Positions 7,401 to 15,629 of a stretch of 39,658 nucleotides of DNA are shown here, one piece after another. Numbering within the stretch: the stretch's first letter is position 1; each line of letters opens with the position of its first letter. The stretch comes from CAZPUI01 sp964415525. GTDB taxonomy: Bacteria > Acidobacteriota > Holophagae > Holophagales > Holophagaceae. The stretch spans positions 1-39,658 of the forward strand of contig CAYQAS010000033.1 of the NCBI GenBank assembly GCA_964415525.1, read 5' to 3'. A model generated the notes under the pieces. That model ran no database searches and was not told where the DNA came from. It saw only the letters and a program-made list of their open reading frames with translations. A program made the position numbers and the translations under genes.

Positions 7401-7920
7401 CTACATATTAACAATAAAACATGCGGCTATAAGACTTCAGGACTAGAGGATTTCCAGTCCATACCGGGGTTCCACCCCGAACCAGCCGAGGATGGCCAGT
7501 TCCAACCTCCCGCCCCCGCCACCGAGCCATCCACAGCTCGGGGCACCCTGCTCCGAGTATTGCGCGTCCTTCACAGCCTCTCCTCACCGTCTACTTTGTC
7601 ATGCAATGCACTTGTGATGACAAGGCTACGGAGGTTCCCGCTCAGGTTTAGCGATTAATTGATTGCCCCTTGGAAATTCAGAGAATCCAATCGTGGTGGG
7701 AGCTCCATGGAACTTCGTCCGGTATGTGTACACACGGAGGATGAATCCACCTCTTCGAGCTCCGGGTCACCGGCGGACACCGTCGAAAGGATGGAAGAAA
7801 CGCACCTGCCATCGAGCTTCGCGGAGGCTCACGGGTCCTGGTGCCCGAGGGGTGAAAGGGCGGCAGGGGGCTTTCGAGGTTTCACCCTTCTCGATTCGGC
7901 CGCGTTGAGACTCACAATGC
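7401..7920. other. Intergenic region without a convincing gene
   Basis: Over 500 bases in which open frames lack ribosome binding sites and coding-like composition. A weaker inverted repeat (TTGTCAT ... ATGACAA, 7596-7623) resembles the half-sites of the 7377-7400 palindromes. Nothing matching a known RNA class was recognised. Confidence 0.5.
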
Positions 7921-7950
7921 AGGACGGCCGCCTTTCGAGGCGGCCGTCCT
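7921..7950 (-). terminator. Terminator of the outer-membrane barrel gene
   Basis: Perfect 12-bp stem (AGGACGGCCGCC / GGCGGCCGTCCT) with a 6-base loop, 50 bases after the minus-strand stop at 8001. No clear T-run follows on either strand, so it may need Rho or act as a 3' stabiliser. Confidence 0.7.
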
Positions 7951-8000
7951 GTGAAATGTTCTTCATTCAGCTCGTAGGTTTGATCACACAGTCCCTGGGA

Positions 8001-8681
8001 CTAGAACTTGAAGTTCAGCCCAACCTGCACGGCTCCGGCGTTGCGGGTCCGGGAAGTGAGGTAGGCCTCGGTGCTGTTGCGCAGGCCGACATCCGTGAGG
8101 CGGTACTGGGAGTTGCGGAACTTCGCCTCCACGGCGATGCCCTTGCTGAGCTGCATGCCCAGGCCGATCTGGCTCGTCAGGGCGCTGCTCTTCTGGACGA
8201 CGAAGTCCTGGGCCACAGTTTGGCTGCCAACCATGATGGTGACCTTGTCGTGGTCGTTCTTCTCCCGGGCCCAGAAGTCCACGCCGACGCCGGCGATGAG
8301 GTAGGGACCACGTTTGCGGCTGTTGCCCTCGAAGTAGTAGAGGTAGTCGAAACCAAGACCGTGGCTCTCCACGGTGGTGCCGCGGCGGCTGTCGGGAATG
8401 TAGACCTTGCCGTTCTCCACGCGCACCACGCTGTCTGCCATGGTGCTCAGGCTGTGGCGGGTCCACTCCCACTTCGGGCGCAGCACATGCCCACCCCCGA
8501 AATCCATGGGCATGTACCAGCCGAAGCCGTGGCCGGGTTGACTGTCGGTGTCCTTGTTGAAGTCGCCCATGGGCTGGCTGATGTTGAAACCGAAACCGAA
8601 GGAGACGCGGGGGCCATCGGCATGGGCGGCGGGCCCGGCCAGGGTGGCGGCGAGCAGGAGGGGAAGGGTGAAGGAACGCAT
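8001..8681 (-). CDS. Outer-membrane beta-barrel protein (OmpW/OprF-like size)
   Basis: Protein of 226 residues with a Sec signal peptide (MRSFTLPLLLAATLAGPAAHA). Alternating hydrophobic strands follow (VSFGFGFNISQP, GLGFDYLYYFEG, YLIAGVGVDFWA, SQIGLGMQLSKGIAVEAKFR), ending in VGLNFKF with a terminal Phe. A C-terminal aromatic residue is the usual recognition signal for the BAM machinery. Size suggests an 8-stranded barrel. The function is unknown; members of this group are small pores or adhesins. It is divergent from the MocR-type regulator, with 160 bases between the starts, so it is a plausible target of that regulator. Confidence 0.82.
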   Translation of the reverse strand: MRSFTLPLLLAATLAGPAAHADGPRVSFGFGFNISQPMGDFNKDTDSQPGHGFGWYMPMDFGGGHVLRPKWEWTRHSLSTMADSVVRVENGKVYIPDSRRGTTVESHGLGFDYLYYFEGNSRKRGPYLIAGVGVDFWAREKNDHDKVTIMVGSQTVAQDFVVQKSSALTSQIGLGMQLSKGIAVEAKFRNSQYRLTDVGLRNSTEAYLTSRTRNAGAVQVGLNFKF

Positions 8682-8841
8682 GGTGGATCTCCCAGTGAGG
8701 GGCGACGGGTGAGGTTCAGTGAAGGACTACGTCGCACATAGGAGATTCGGGTTATTCCGCCATCGGTTCAGGTACAGTTCCTCTGCCAGCCCATGTGACA
8801 GCCTGTGTCCGTCACGCTGCCCCGCCAGGAGCCCTCGATCC

Positions 8842-10296
8842 ATGCGCGCCCGCGATCTGCTCATCACCCTCGAAGGTCAGCCCCCCGCCCCGCTCTACAT
8901 CCAGGTGGCGGAGGCGGTGTCCCAGGCCATCCGCGAAGAACGCGTGGCCAAGGGCGTGGCGCTGCCGGGCGTGCGGGAACTCGCGGAACGCCTGGGCGTG
9001 CACCGCAACACGGCGCTGGCGGCCCTGCGGGAACTGGAATCCCAAGGCTGGGTGGAGGCCCGTCCCCGCGCGGGTTTCTTCGTCTGCGAACGGCTGCCGG
9101 AGCACACGCGCAAGGCGACGCCCCTGGCGACTTCCACCCAGGAAGTCGGCTTCGACCTGCCCCGCACCCTGCAGCCCCTGACGGATGCCAAGGGCCTGCT
9201 GATGGACTTCTCTGATGGCGTAGCGGACGCCCGCCTCGCCCCCACGGATGCCCTGGCCAGGGCCTACCAGCGCGCCCTGCGCCTTAAAGGACCGCAGCTC
9301 CTGGGCGGCAGCGAGTTCAAGGGCGTGCGCCGCCTGCGGGAGACGCTCGCCGGAATGCTGTCGCGCCAACGGGCCCTGATGCTGGATCCAGAGCAGATCC
9401 TCATCATCCGTAGCTCCTCCATGGCCGTCACCCTCGTGGGCCAGGCCCTCATCGGCCCCGAAGGCGGCGGCGCGGTGGGCGTGGAGGATCCGGGCAATCC
9501 CGTGGTGTGGGACACCCTGCGCCAGGCCTGCAACGCCCAGCTCCATGGCCTACCGGTGGACGCCCATGGTCTTGTGCCGGAGGCGCTGGAAGCCTGCCTC
9601 GCCACCACGCCCCTGCGCCTGCTCGTCCTGACCCCTCAGTGCCACTATCCCACGGGCGTCTGCCTCAGCCAGGAGCGCCGAACCCGCATCCTCGAGCTCG
9701 CCCGCCAGCACCGCTTCGCCATCCTGGAGCTGGACTCGGAATACGACTTCCTTCTCGGCCAAGTGCCGCCGCCCCTCGCCGCCCAGGACAACACGGGGCA
9801 GGTGCTCTATGTCGGCAGCCTCAGCCGGACCTTCGGCCCCGGGCTGCGCTTGGGCTTCCTAGGTGTGCCCGCCCCCTTGGCGGATGGTCTGGCCAAGGCG
9901 CGACAGCGCCTCGACTGGCAGGGCGAACCGGTCCTGGAGTGGGCCATCAGCGAGATGATCCTGGACGGCGACCTGGAGCGACATGTGCGCCGCATGCGCC
10001 ACGCCGCGGAGGAGCGGCGGGAAGCCCTGGAGGATGCGCTGGCGCATGGCCTGAAGACACGCGTGAGTTTCACGCCAGGTCAGGGCGGCATGGGCATCTG
10101 GCTGGAAGCGACTGGAACCCACCTCGAACAGCCCCTGATGTTCGACATGTGGATCCGCAGTTGCGGACTGCGGGGGCTGAAACTCCGCCTGGGAAGCCAC
10201 TTCACCCTGGATGGCCGGGCCCTGCCCGCCACGCGGTTCGGCTTTACCGCCTACCAGCCCGAAGAGCTCCAGCGGGCGGTGGCCCAGATGGCGTGA
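8842..10296 (+). CDS. MocR/PdxR-type GntR regulator with aminotransferase domain, PLP lysine replaced
   Basis: Protein of 484 residues: an N-terminal winged helix of the GntR family (about residues 15-80, with VRELAERLGVHRNTALAALREL) joined to a class I aminotransferase-like domain (about 115-480). MocR regulators use PLP bound as a Schiff base to a lysine in a SxSKT motif. Here the motif reads YVGSLSRTFGPGLRLG, so Arg329 stands where lysine is expected. The arginine-containing RLG segment and PTG turn are kept. The loss suggests a regulator that no longer forms the internal aldimine. The frame opens upstream at 8719, but the ATG at 8842 has AGGAG 10 bases before it and starts at the usual GntR position. 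It is divergent from an outer-membrane barrel gene. Confidence 0.88.
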   Translation: MRARDLLITLEGQPPAPLYIQVAEAVSQAIREERVAKGVALPGVRELAERLGVHRNTALAALRELESQGWVEARPRAGFFVCERLPEHTRKATPLATSTQEVGFDLPRTLQPLTDAKGLLMDFSDGVADARLAPTDALARAYQRALRLKGPQLLGGSEFKGVRRLRETLAGMLSRQRALMLDPEQILIIRSSSMAVTLVGQALIGPEGGGAVGVEDPGNPVVWDTLRQACNAQLHGLPVDAHGLVPEALEACLATTPLRLLVLTPQCHYPTGVCLSQERRTRILELARQHRFAILELDSEYDFLLGQVPPPLAAQDNTGQVLYVGSLSRTFGPGLRLGFLGVPAPLADGLAKARQRLDWQGEPVLEWAISEMILDGDLERHVRRMRHAAEERREALEDALAHGLKTRVSFTPGQGGMGIWLEATGTHLEQPLMFDMWIRSCGLRGLKLRLGSHFTLDGRALPATRFGFTAYQPEELQRAVAQMA

Positions 10297-10315
10297 GGAC
10301 CGGGTTCGGGGGCTG

Positions 10316-10350
10316 GGGTTTGGGGCGCAGCCCTCCTGAACCCCAAACCC
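10316..10350 (+). terminator. Inverted repeat between the MocR-type gene and the next gene
   Basis: GGGTTTGGGG (10316-10325) pairs perfectly with CCCCAAACCC (10341-10350) around a 15-base loop, 20 bases after the MocR stop. A CCCTAAACCC tract follows directly. It is likely a terminator, though no T-run is present, and the whole block is G/C-strand biased like a telomere-type repeat. Confidence 0.45.
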
Positions 10351-10381
10351 TAAACCCTGTACCCTCCGCTATCCTTTCCCC

Positions 10382-10912
10382 ATGAGCGATGAAGCCAAAC
10401 CCCTCTACCTCCCTGCCCCTCTGCGCCGGATGAAGGCGCTGAAGGCGAGCTGGAAGCCCATCCTGCTGAACTGGCTCGTGCCGGGCCTCGGCTACTGGGT
10501 CATCGGCGAGAAGCGCCGGGCGAAGATCCTCGCCAGTGTCTGGGTGGTCTTCTGCATCCTGGGCGCGCTCCAGATGACCTTTGGCGCTGTGAATGGCGTG
10601 AAGGGCGGCATCTACGTGCCCCAGCTCAGCCCGATCCAGTGGATGCCCACCCTGGCGGCCCTGGCCACTTCGGGCGTCGGCCCCGTGTATGCGTTCTTCG
10701 GCTGGGCCTTCGGCGGCGCCGGCACGGAGCCGGTGCGCAACCTGACCCAGGAATACGGCGCCTCCTACGTGATGATCGCGGGTCTGCTCAACTGGCTCGC
10801 CTGCATGGACATCTTCGACCGCACCACGGACCGCTATTGGTGGCGTCTTCCCGCCGACGAGCAGCACGAGCTCTCCGAAGCCAATCGCGCCAAGAAGGAA
10901 GCCCAGGCCTAG
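10382..10912 (+). CDS. DUF6677-like integral membrane protein
   Basis: Protein of 176 residues with four hydrophobic segments (about residues 26-45, 53-70, 86-112 and 128-142). A conserved-looking stretch, LLNWLVPGLGYWVIGEKRRAKI, lies near the N-terminus. PGLGYWxxGxxxRA is typical of small membrane proteins of the TM2/DUF6677 type, and I judge DUF6677 the better fit. The C-terminus is charged and cytoplasmic. The function is unknown. The stop overlaps the end of the convergent propeller kinase by 4 bases. Confidence 0.65.
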   Translation: MSDEAKPLYLPAPLRRMKALKASWKPILLNWLVPGLGYWVIGEKRRAKILASVWVVFCILGALQMTFGAVNGVKGGIYVPQLSPIQWMPTLAALATSGVGPVYAFFGWAFGGAGTEPVRNLTQEYGASYVMIAGLLNWLACMDIFDRTTDRYWWRLPADEQHELSEANRAKKEAQA

Positions 10913-13900
10913 TTCCCCGGCCAGACCTCTGGCAGTTCCACCGTGAACACGGCGCCCCTTCCCGGGGCGCTTTCCACATGCAGCGTTCCGTGCAGGGCCT
11001 CCACGAAGCGCTTGACGATGGAGAGCCCCAGCCCCGTGCTCTTCTCGCCGCCCGTGGGTCGGGCACTGAGAGAGGTGTAGCGCGTGAAGAGTCGCGCCTG
11101 ATCCTCCAGGGAGAGACCCGGTCCCTGGTCCGCCACCCGGATCCGGGCCCGACCCGACTCGGCCTCCACCTGGAGGCGGATCTCTCCGCCCTTTGGCGAG
11201 AACTTGACGGCATTCGAAAGCAGGTTGTCCACGATCGCCTTCACGAAGCGCGCATCGGACTCCAGGGTGGGCCCCTCCTCCGGGAATTCCGTGCGGAGGA
11301 TCAGGCCCTTCTGTTTTGCCCGCCCCTCATGCCGGGCCATCAGCTGCTGCAGGGGCAGCAGCAGGGGGAAGTCCTCCGGGCGAGGCACAACCTTGCCGGA
11401 ATCAATGGCGGCGATGTCCAGGAAACGCTCCACCAAATGGGTCATCTCCCGGGCTTCCGCCCCCACCTGTCGGGACCAGTGCCTACGCTCCTCCTCAAGG
11501 TCGGCGTCCTCCAGCAGCTCAGCCGTGAGCTGAATGGCGTTGAGAGGGTTGCGCAGATCGTGGGCCACCATGCCCATGAAGTGGTTCTTCTCCTCGTTGA
11601 GTCTGGACAGCTCCTCCGCCTGGGCCTGCAGCTGGCCCGTAGCCTCCGCGACCCGGGTGGTGAGTTCCGAATTCCGGCGCTCCAGGTGTCGAAGGCGGGC
11701 GCGCACAATGCCCACCATCAGCAGGAGGCCGCCCGCCCCGTAGAGTCCGTAGGCCCACCAGGTACGCGTCCAGGGGGGCCGAATCCGGAAGGCATAGACC
11801 CGCTCCTGTGGCGCGGGTCCGAACACATCCTGGGCGCGCACCCGGAAACGGTATGCACCTTCCCGGAGATTCACATATTCCTTCTGCGCTTCGGCCGTCC
11901 ATGGACTCCAGCCGGGGTCCACGCCCTCTAGCCAGGTCTGGAAGCGCGTGGCCTCGGGAGCGTCGTAGCGAGGCAGCGAAAATTCGAACCGGAGCGTGCG
12001 GTCCTCGTGGGGCAGCACGCTCGATTGAGTGGCCTCCTGCGGCACAGGCAGCACCGTTCCCCGACCGGACTGGATATGCCGGAGCAGCGGGATCGCAGGG
12101 GGCCGCACTTCCTGCGCACCGGTTGAGCCGCGCAGAACGCCCTCGGGTCCCCCGAGCCACACCGTGCCATCGGCCTCCGGCAGGCAACATTCCACGGGTG
12201 TATCCACCAAGGACGGGAACACCGAACCATCCCAGCGGTAGCGCCCCTGGGCATCGGGGATCGCCACGCCCGTGCGCCGCCGATCCCGGTCCTGAATGTG
12301 GAGCCAGATCCGACCATCGGCCTGCGCCTTGAGCGACTTCACCCAGCTCCCCGCCGCTTCGAGCACCGCTTTGAAGGCCTCGTCCACTACCCAGCGGCCC
12401 GTGCCGGGATCGAAGCGCTGAAAGCCCTGCCGGTGCGCCACGCAGATGCGATCGCCCACACGGAAAACGAGGGGCTGGACTTCCACCGTCAGGCCTTCCG
12501 TCACGCCATAGGACCGCACCACCGGGGCCTGTCCTTCGGGGAACGTGATCCGGCGAACCCCTTGCATGCCCGTGGCGATCCAGAGATCGCCCTCCCGGTC
12601 TTCCACCAGGTTGTAGCAGTCGTCCTTCACACCCGGAACCAGGCCCTCATCTACCCAGCGATTCCCCTCCAAGCGCAGCAGCGCGAGACCGCCCTGAAGG
12701 CCGACGTAGACCCGACCAGGAAAACGCGTGCTGGCCAGCAAAGAGATGGCGGTCGAGCTCGAAGGCCGAACCGGGAGGATGCGCGTGCCTTGAATCTCCA
12801 TCACCCCCTGGGCCGAGCCCAGCAGCAACCGATCGCCAACACTCAAGAAGGCCAGACACTGCACCGCCAGCCCTTCCACAGGGAGCCACCGGGGATGGAA
12901 TGCTGCGGACCGCTCGTCGAGCAAGGCAATTCCCTGGCCCATGGCGGCATAGAGCCGCCCCTGATGGCGATGCAGGTTCCAGACCGTGCCCCGCAGCCCA
13001 CTGCGCTCATCGGACAGGGTGAGGGCATCCGGCCAGGCCACTCGCGCCAATCCGTTGTCCAAGGCCACCCATAGGGCGCCATCCCGGTCCACGAGCAGCT
13101 GTTTGACGTTTTCCGAAGGCAGACCATTCGAGCGATCGAACACACCCAAGGGCTGTCCCTCCGGCGACAGGACCATCACCCCCCCCTTGAGGGAGCCGAG
13201 AGCGAGGTTGCCGTCGCGCAGGGTCACCCCCGCATAGACCGCCTGCTCCTTGAGCCAAGTCGAGGCAGGAGAGGGCATCGGCACCAGTCGGCGGCCTTCG
13301 AGCCGCCAGAGTCCGAGGTTGCGGCTCACCACCACCGGCCCCGTTGGCGCATGGAGCACCGCCCAGACGCTCTCCTTGGCGAAACGCGCCCCGCCCTCCA
13401 GCAGCACCAGATCGGCGCCCACCCGCTCCAGAAGCCCCACATCCCGCTGGCGGACGAAGACGCGGGACCCTGCGGCGTACGAGCCGTGGAAAGTGCCACC
13501 TTCCGCCTTCCAGACCCGGAAGCCAGAGCCATTCCAGAACATCAGCTGCTCCCGGGACTGGAACCAGATGCCCTCGGTGGTCGCATGGCAAGTCCAGACA
13601 TCCGTGAACCGGCGGTATTCCGCGGGGAGTCGGTCCACGAGAGAGATGAATACAGGCCGCCCGGTGGCCGCATCTTCCAAGTAGCCGAGTTCTCCCGTGG
13701 CACCCACGAAGACCCGCCCCTTCGCATCCGTGGCCATGGACCGCACCACCGTCTGACCGGGCGTGGGCAGCAGACGCCATCGAACACCATCGAAGGAGAC
13801 GATGCCCAGCGTATTCCCAGCATGGATGACACCCTGTCCATCCTGGGCCAGCGCCCAGTTCTGGGCCTCCGCGCCATAGACCTTCGGTGGATAGGCCACC

Positions 13901-13977
13901 ACCCGCGGCATGCCCGGAGCCTCCCCCAGCAGCCTTGCCACCAGGCAGAACACGGAGAAAACGACCGAATGGCGCAT
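10909..13977 (-). CDS. Propeller-type sensor histidine kinase (Reg_prop, Y_Y_Y, HisKA, HATPase)
   Basis: Membrane sensor kinase of 1022 residues. A signal peptide (residues 1-20) precedes a periplasmic propeller built of two-component-regulator repeats, for example QALAQDGQGVIHAG, LVDRDGALWVALDNGLAR and LVEDREGDLWIATGMQGV. A Y_Y_Y domain follows (LEGVDPGWSPWT ... LREGAYRFRVRAQD), then one TM segment (about 740-760), a coiled coil and the kinase core. H-box VAHDLRNPLN has His806. The N-box DNLLSNAVKFSP, G1 VADQGPGL and G2 STGLGLSIVK are intact. No receiver or HTH domain is attached, unlike the hybrid two-component systems of Bacteroidota, so a separate response regulator must exist; none lies next to it. 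I prefer the ATG at 13977 (GGAG 5 bases upstream) over a GTG at 14016. Confidence 0.93.
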   Translation of the reverse strand: MRHSVVFSVFCLVARLLGEAPGMPRVVAYPPKVYGAEAQNWALAQDGQGVIHAGNTLGIVSFDGVRWRLLPTPGQTVVRSMATDAKGRVFVGATGELGYLEDAATGRPVFISLVDRLPAEYRRFTDVWTCHATTEGIWFQSREQLMFWNGSGFRVWKAEGGTFHGSYAAGSRVFVRQRDVGLLERVGADLVLLEGGARFAKESVWAVLHAPTGPVVVSRNLGLWRLEGRRLVPMPSPASTWLKEQAVYAGVTLRDGNLALGSLKGGVMVLSPEGQPLGVFDRSNGLPSENVKQLLVDRDGALWVALDNGLARVAWPDALTLSDERSGLRGTVWNLHRHQGRLYAAMGQGIALLDERSAAFHPRWLPVEGLAVQCLAFLSVGDRLLLGSAQGVMEIQGTRILPVRPSSSTAISLLASTRFPGRVYVGLQGGLALLRLEGNRWVDEGLVPGVKDDCYNLVEDREGDLWIATGMQGVRRITFPEGQAPVVRSYGVTEGLTVEVQPLVFRVGDRICVAHRQGFQRFDPGTGRWVVDEAFKAVLEAAGSWVKSLKAQADGRIWLHIQDRDRRRTGVAIPDAQGRYRWDGSVFPSLVDTPVECCLPEADGTVWLGGPEGVLRGSTGAQEVRPPAIPLLRHIQSGRGTVLPVPQEATQSSVLPHEDRTLRFEFSLPRYDAPEATRFQTWLEGVDPGWSPWTAEAQKEYVNLREGAYRFRVRAQDVFGPAPQERVYAFRIRPPWTRTWWAYGLYGAGGLLLMVGIVRARLRHLERRNSELTTRVAEATGQLQAQAEELSRLNEEKNHFMGMVAHDLRNPLNAIQLTAELLEDADLEEERRHWSRQVGAEAREMTHLVERFLDIAAIDSGKVVPRPEDFPLLLPLQQLMARHEGRAKQKGLILRTEFPEEGPTLESDARFVKAIVDNLLSNAVKFSPKGGEIRLQVEAESGRARIRVADQGPGLSLEDQARLFTRYTSLSARPTGGEKSTGLGLSIVKRFVEALHGTLHVESAPGRGAVFTVELPEVWPGN

Positions 13978-14144
13978 GGAGGCTCCACAGCTCTTATCGC
14001 CCATTCGATCGTTCACCTAAGCCCGCGGCCCCCTCCGACGAATTGCAACCTCCCTCCTGACAACACGTCCCTCTCTGGCGGGGAGCACCCTATCAATTCG
14101 TCACCAAAACACCCCTACCAGGTATCAACTTGTGCCATCATTCG

Positions 14145-14157
14145 TGACGTATTGTCA
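14145..14157. promoter_or_regulatory. Palindrome before the Lrp-family gene
   Basis: TGAC-GTATT-GTCA, a 4-bp inverted repeat around an AT-rich centre, lies 11 bases before the Lrp-type start and next to its GGGAG ribosome binding site. Lrp/AsnC proteins often repress their own gene through such sites, but the palindrome is short. Confidence 0.3.
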
Positions 14158-14168
14158 GGGAGTGGCCC

Positions 14169-14702
14169 ATGACCAAGACGCTGATGTCCGACGACCTCAA
14201 CCGGCGAATCGTGCATATCCTCCAGCAGGAGGGCCGTGTTAGCCATGCCGAGCTGGCGGAACGACTCGGGGTGAGCCGACCCACCATCATCGAGCGCATC
14301 AAGCGGCTCGAAGCCGACAGCATCATCGAGGGCTACACCGCCCGGGTGAGCCCGGCGGCGGTGTGCAAGCCCAACGTCGCCTTCGTGGCCGTGCGGCACC
14401 GCAGCGGGGATGACGAGGTGCTGGAAGCGGCCTATCTCGAAGCCCTGCGCCAGGAGCCCGACATCCTCGAGTGCTACACCATGGCGGGCGAAGACTGCCT
14501 CTTCCTGAAGATCGTGGCGGACACGCCCATGGGCATCCACGAGCGCCTGAAGCGCATCCGGAGCCTCGGCATCCAGGTCTCCACCCGCACCACCATCGTG
14601 CTCCAGACCCACTTCGTGAAGTCCGGCCCCAACCCGTTTCCCGCGGAACCGAATCCGCCCCGCAAGCCCGCCGTCTCCCCCCTGACGGGCCTCAAGAAGT
14701 AG
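14169..14702 (+). CDS. Lrp/AsnC-family transcriptional regulator
   Basis: Regulator of 177 residues. It has an N-terminal winged helix (residues 10-60, LNRRIVHILQQEGRVSHAELAERLGVSRPTIIERIKRLE) and a C-terminal RAM/AsnC ligand-binding domain (about 65-145). The latter keeps the DILECYTMAGEDCLFLKIV core, matching the G-x-x-D-x-x-L signature. Such proteins sense amino acids and form octamers. The last ~30 residues (Pro/Lys-rich after HFVKSGPN) extend past the normal end. GGAG lies 7 bases before the ATG. The next gene, an EamA exporter, starts 6 bases after the stop, which points to control of amino-acid export. Confidence 0.93.
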   Translation: MTKTLMSDDLNRRIVHILQQEGRVSHAELAERLGVSRPTIIERIKRLEADSIIEGYTARVSPAAVCKPNVAFVAVRHRSGDDEVLEAAYLEALRQEPDILECYTMAGEDCLFLKIVADTPMGIHERLKRIRSLGIQVSTRTTIVLQTHFVKSGPNPFPAEPNPPRKPAVSPLTGLKK

Positions 14703-14708
14703 CCGGAC

Positions 14709-15575
14709 GTGTCCAAAAGCCCGCTCCGGGCCTGGATTGCCTACGGCATCTGCGCCGTGGTGTGGGGTTCGACCTACTTCGGCATCGCCCTGGCGATCCC
14801 GGTATTCACCCCCTACGGATTGGTGGCCTGCCGGTACATTCCCGCGGGCCTACTGGCCCTTGCCCTGGGGCGGCTCTCCGGAGAGGCTCTCCCACCGCGC
14901 CGGGACTGGCTCCACCTCGCCATTCAGGGTGTGCTGCTCCTGGGGTTTTCCAATGCCCTCGTGAGCTGGGCGGAAGGGCGGGTCCCCAGCGGCGTGACCG
15001 CCGTCCTCTGCGCTACGACGCCGCTCTTCTTCGGTCTGCTGGACCGTGAGCGCTTGGGCCTGCGGCGCTGGGTTGGGCTCCTGTTGGGCATGGGCGGCGT
15101 GGTCCTCCTGGCCCGACCGGAGGCCGGGCACCGCCTGGATCCTCTGGGCGGCGCCGCCATCCTGCTCGCGGTCTTCCTCTGGGCCTACGGCACCCTCTAT
15201 GGCCGAAAGAAGATCCAGGGCAGCGGCCTCATGGGGAATGTCGGCATCCAGATGCTCAGCGGAGGCCTCTTTGCGGCCCTGCTGGTGCCTTTCACGGGAG
15301 GGCTGACTCACGCGCCCATGACCCTGAAGGCCGGCCTCGCGGTGGTCTACCTGCTGGTCTTCGGCTCCCTCATCGCCTACACCGCCTTCGGCTACCTCAG
15401 CCGCGTCTGGCCTCCGGCGCGGATGGGCACCTACACCTACCTGAATCCCCTGGTGGCGGTGCTGCTGGGCTCGGTCTACCTGCGGGAACCCCTCGGCCTG
15501 CGCACCTTGGCGGGCATGGGGGTCATTCTCCTGTCCATCGTGCTGGTGCAGTTCCGCCCCAAAGCCCAGGCGTAG
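14709..15575 (+). CDS. EamA/DMT-family exporter
   Basis: Inner-membrane transporter of 288 residues with ten predicted TM helices in two EamA repeats (about residues 10-130 and 145-285). The first repeat begins IAYGICAVVWGSTYFGIALA and the second carries LVAVLLGSVYLREPLG, both characteristic of the drug/metabolite transporter superfamily. Many members export amino acids or their analogues. It starts with GTG only 6 bases after the Lrp-type regulator and is surely co-transcribed. The regulator-exporter pairing suggests an amino-acid efflux system induced by its substrate. Confidence 0.92.
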   Translation: MSKSPLRAWIAYGICAVVWGSTYFGIALAIPVFTPYGLVACRYIPAGLLALALGRLSGEALPPRRDWLHLAIQGVLLLGFSNALVSWAEGRVPSGVTAVLCATTPLFFGLLDRERLGLRRWVGLLLGMGGVVLLARPEAGHRLDPLGGAAILLAVFLWAYGTLYGRKKIQGSGLMGNVGIQMLSGGLFAALLVPFTGGLTHAPMTLKAGLAVVYLLVFGSLIAYTAFGYLSRVWPPARMGTYTYLNPLVAVLLGSVYLREPLGLRTLAGMGVILLSIVLVQFRPKAQA

Positions 15576-15629
15576 CAGGGATTCAGACGAGGCGGCGCCC
15601 GGGTCGAAAAGACCTACAGGAGTAGCCCC

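Noticed and set aside
7378..7407. Plus-strand promoter TTGACA-18-TACATA
   Set aside because: The -10 matches poorly and no supported plus-strand gene follows. The sequence is better explained as part of the palindromic operator.
7741..7908. Short basic frame MNPPLRAPGHRRTPSKGW starting just after GGAGG
   Set aside because: The ribosome binding site abuts the ATG with no spacing, and the product is Arg/Pro-rich low complexity typical of chance frames in GC-rich DNA.
7659..8741. 360-residue plus-strand frame over the outer-membrane barrel gene
   Set aside because: It crosses the terminator hairpin and lies antisense to a gene with a signal peptide and terminal Phe. The first part also lacks a ribosome binding site.
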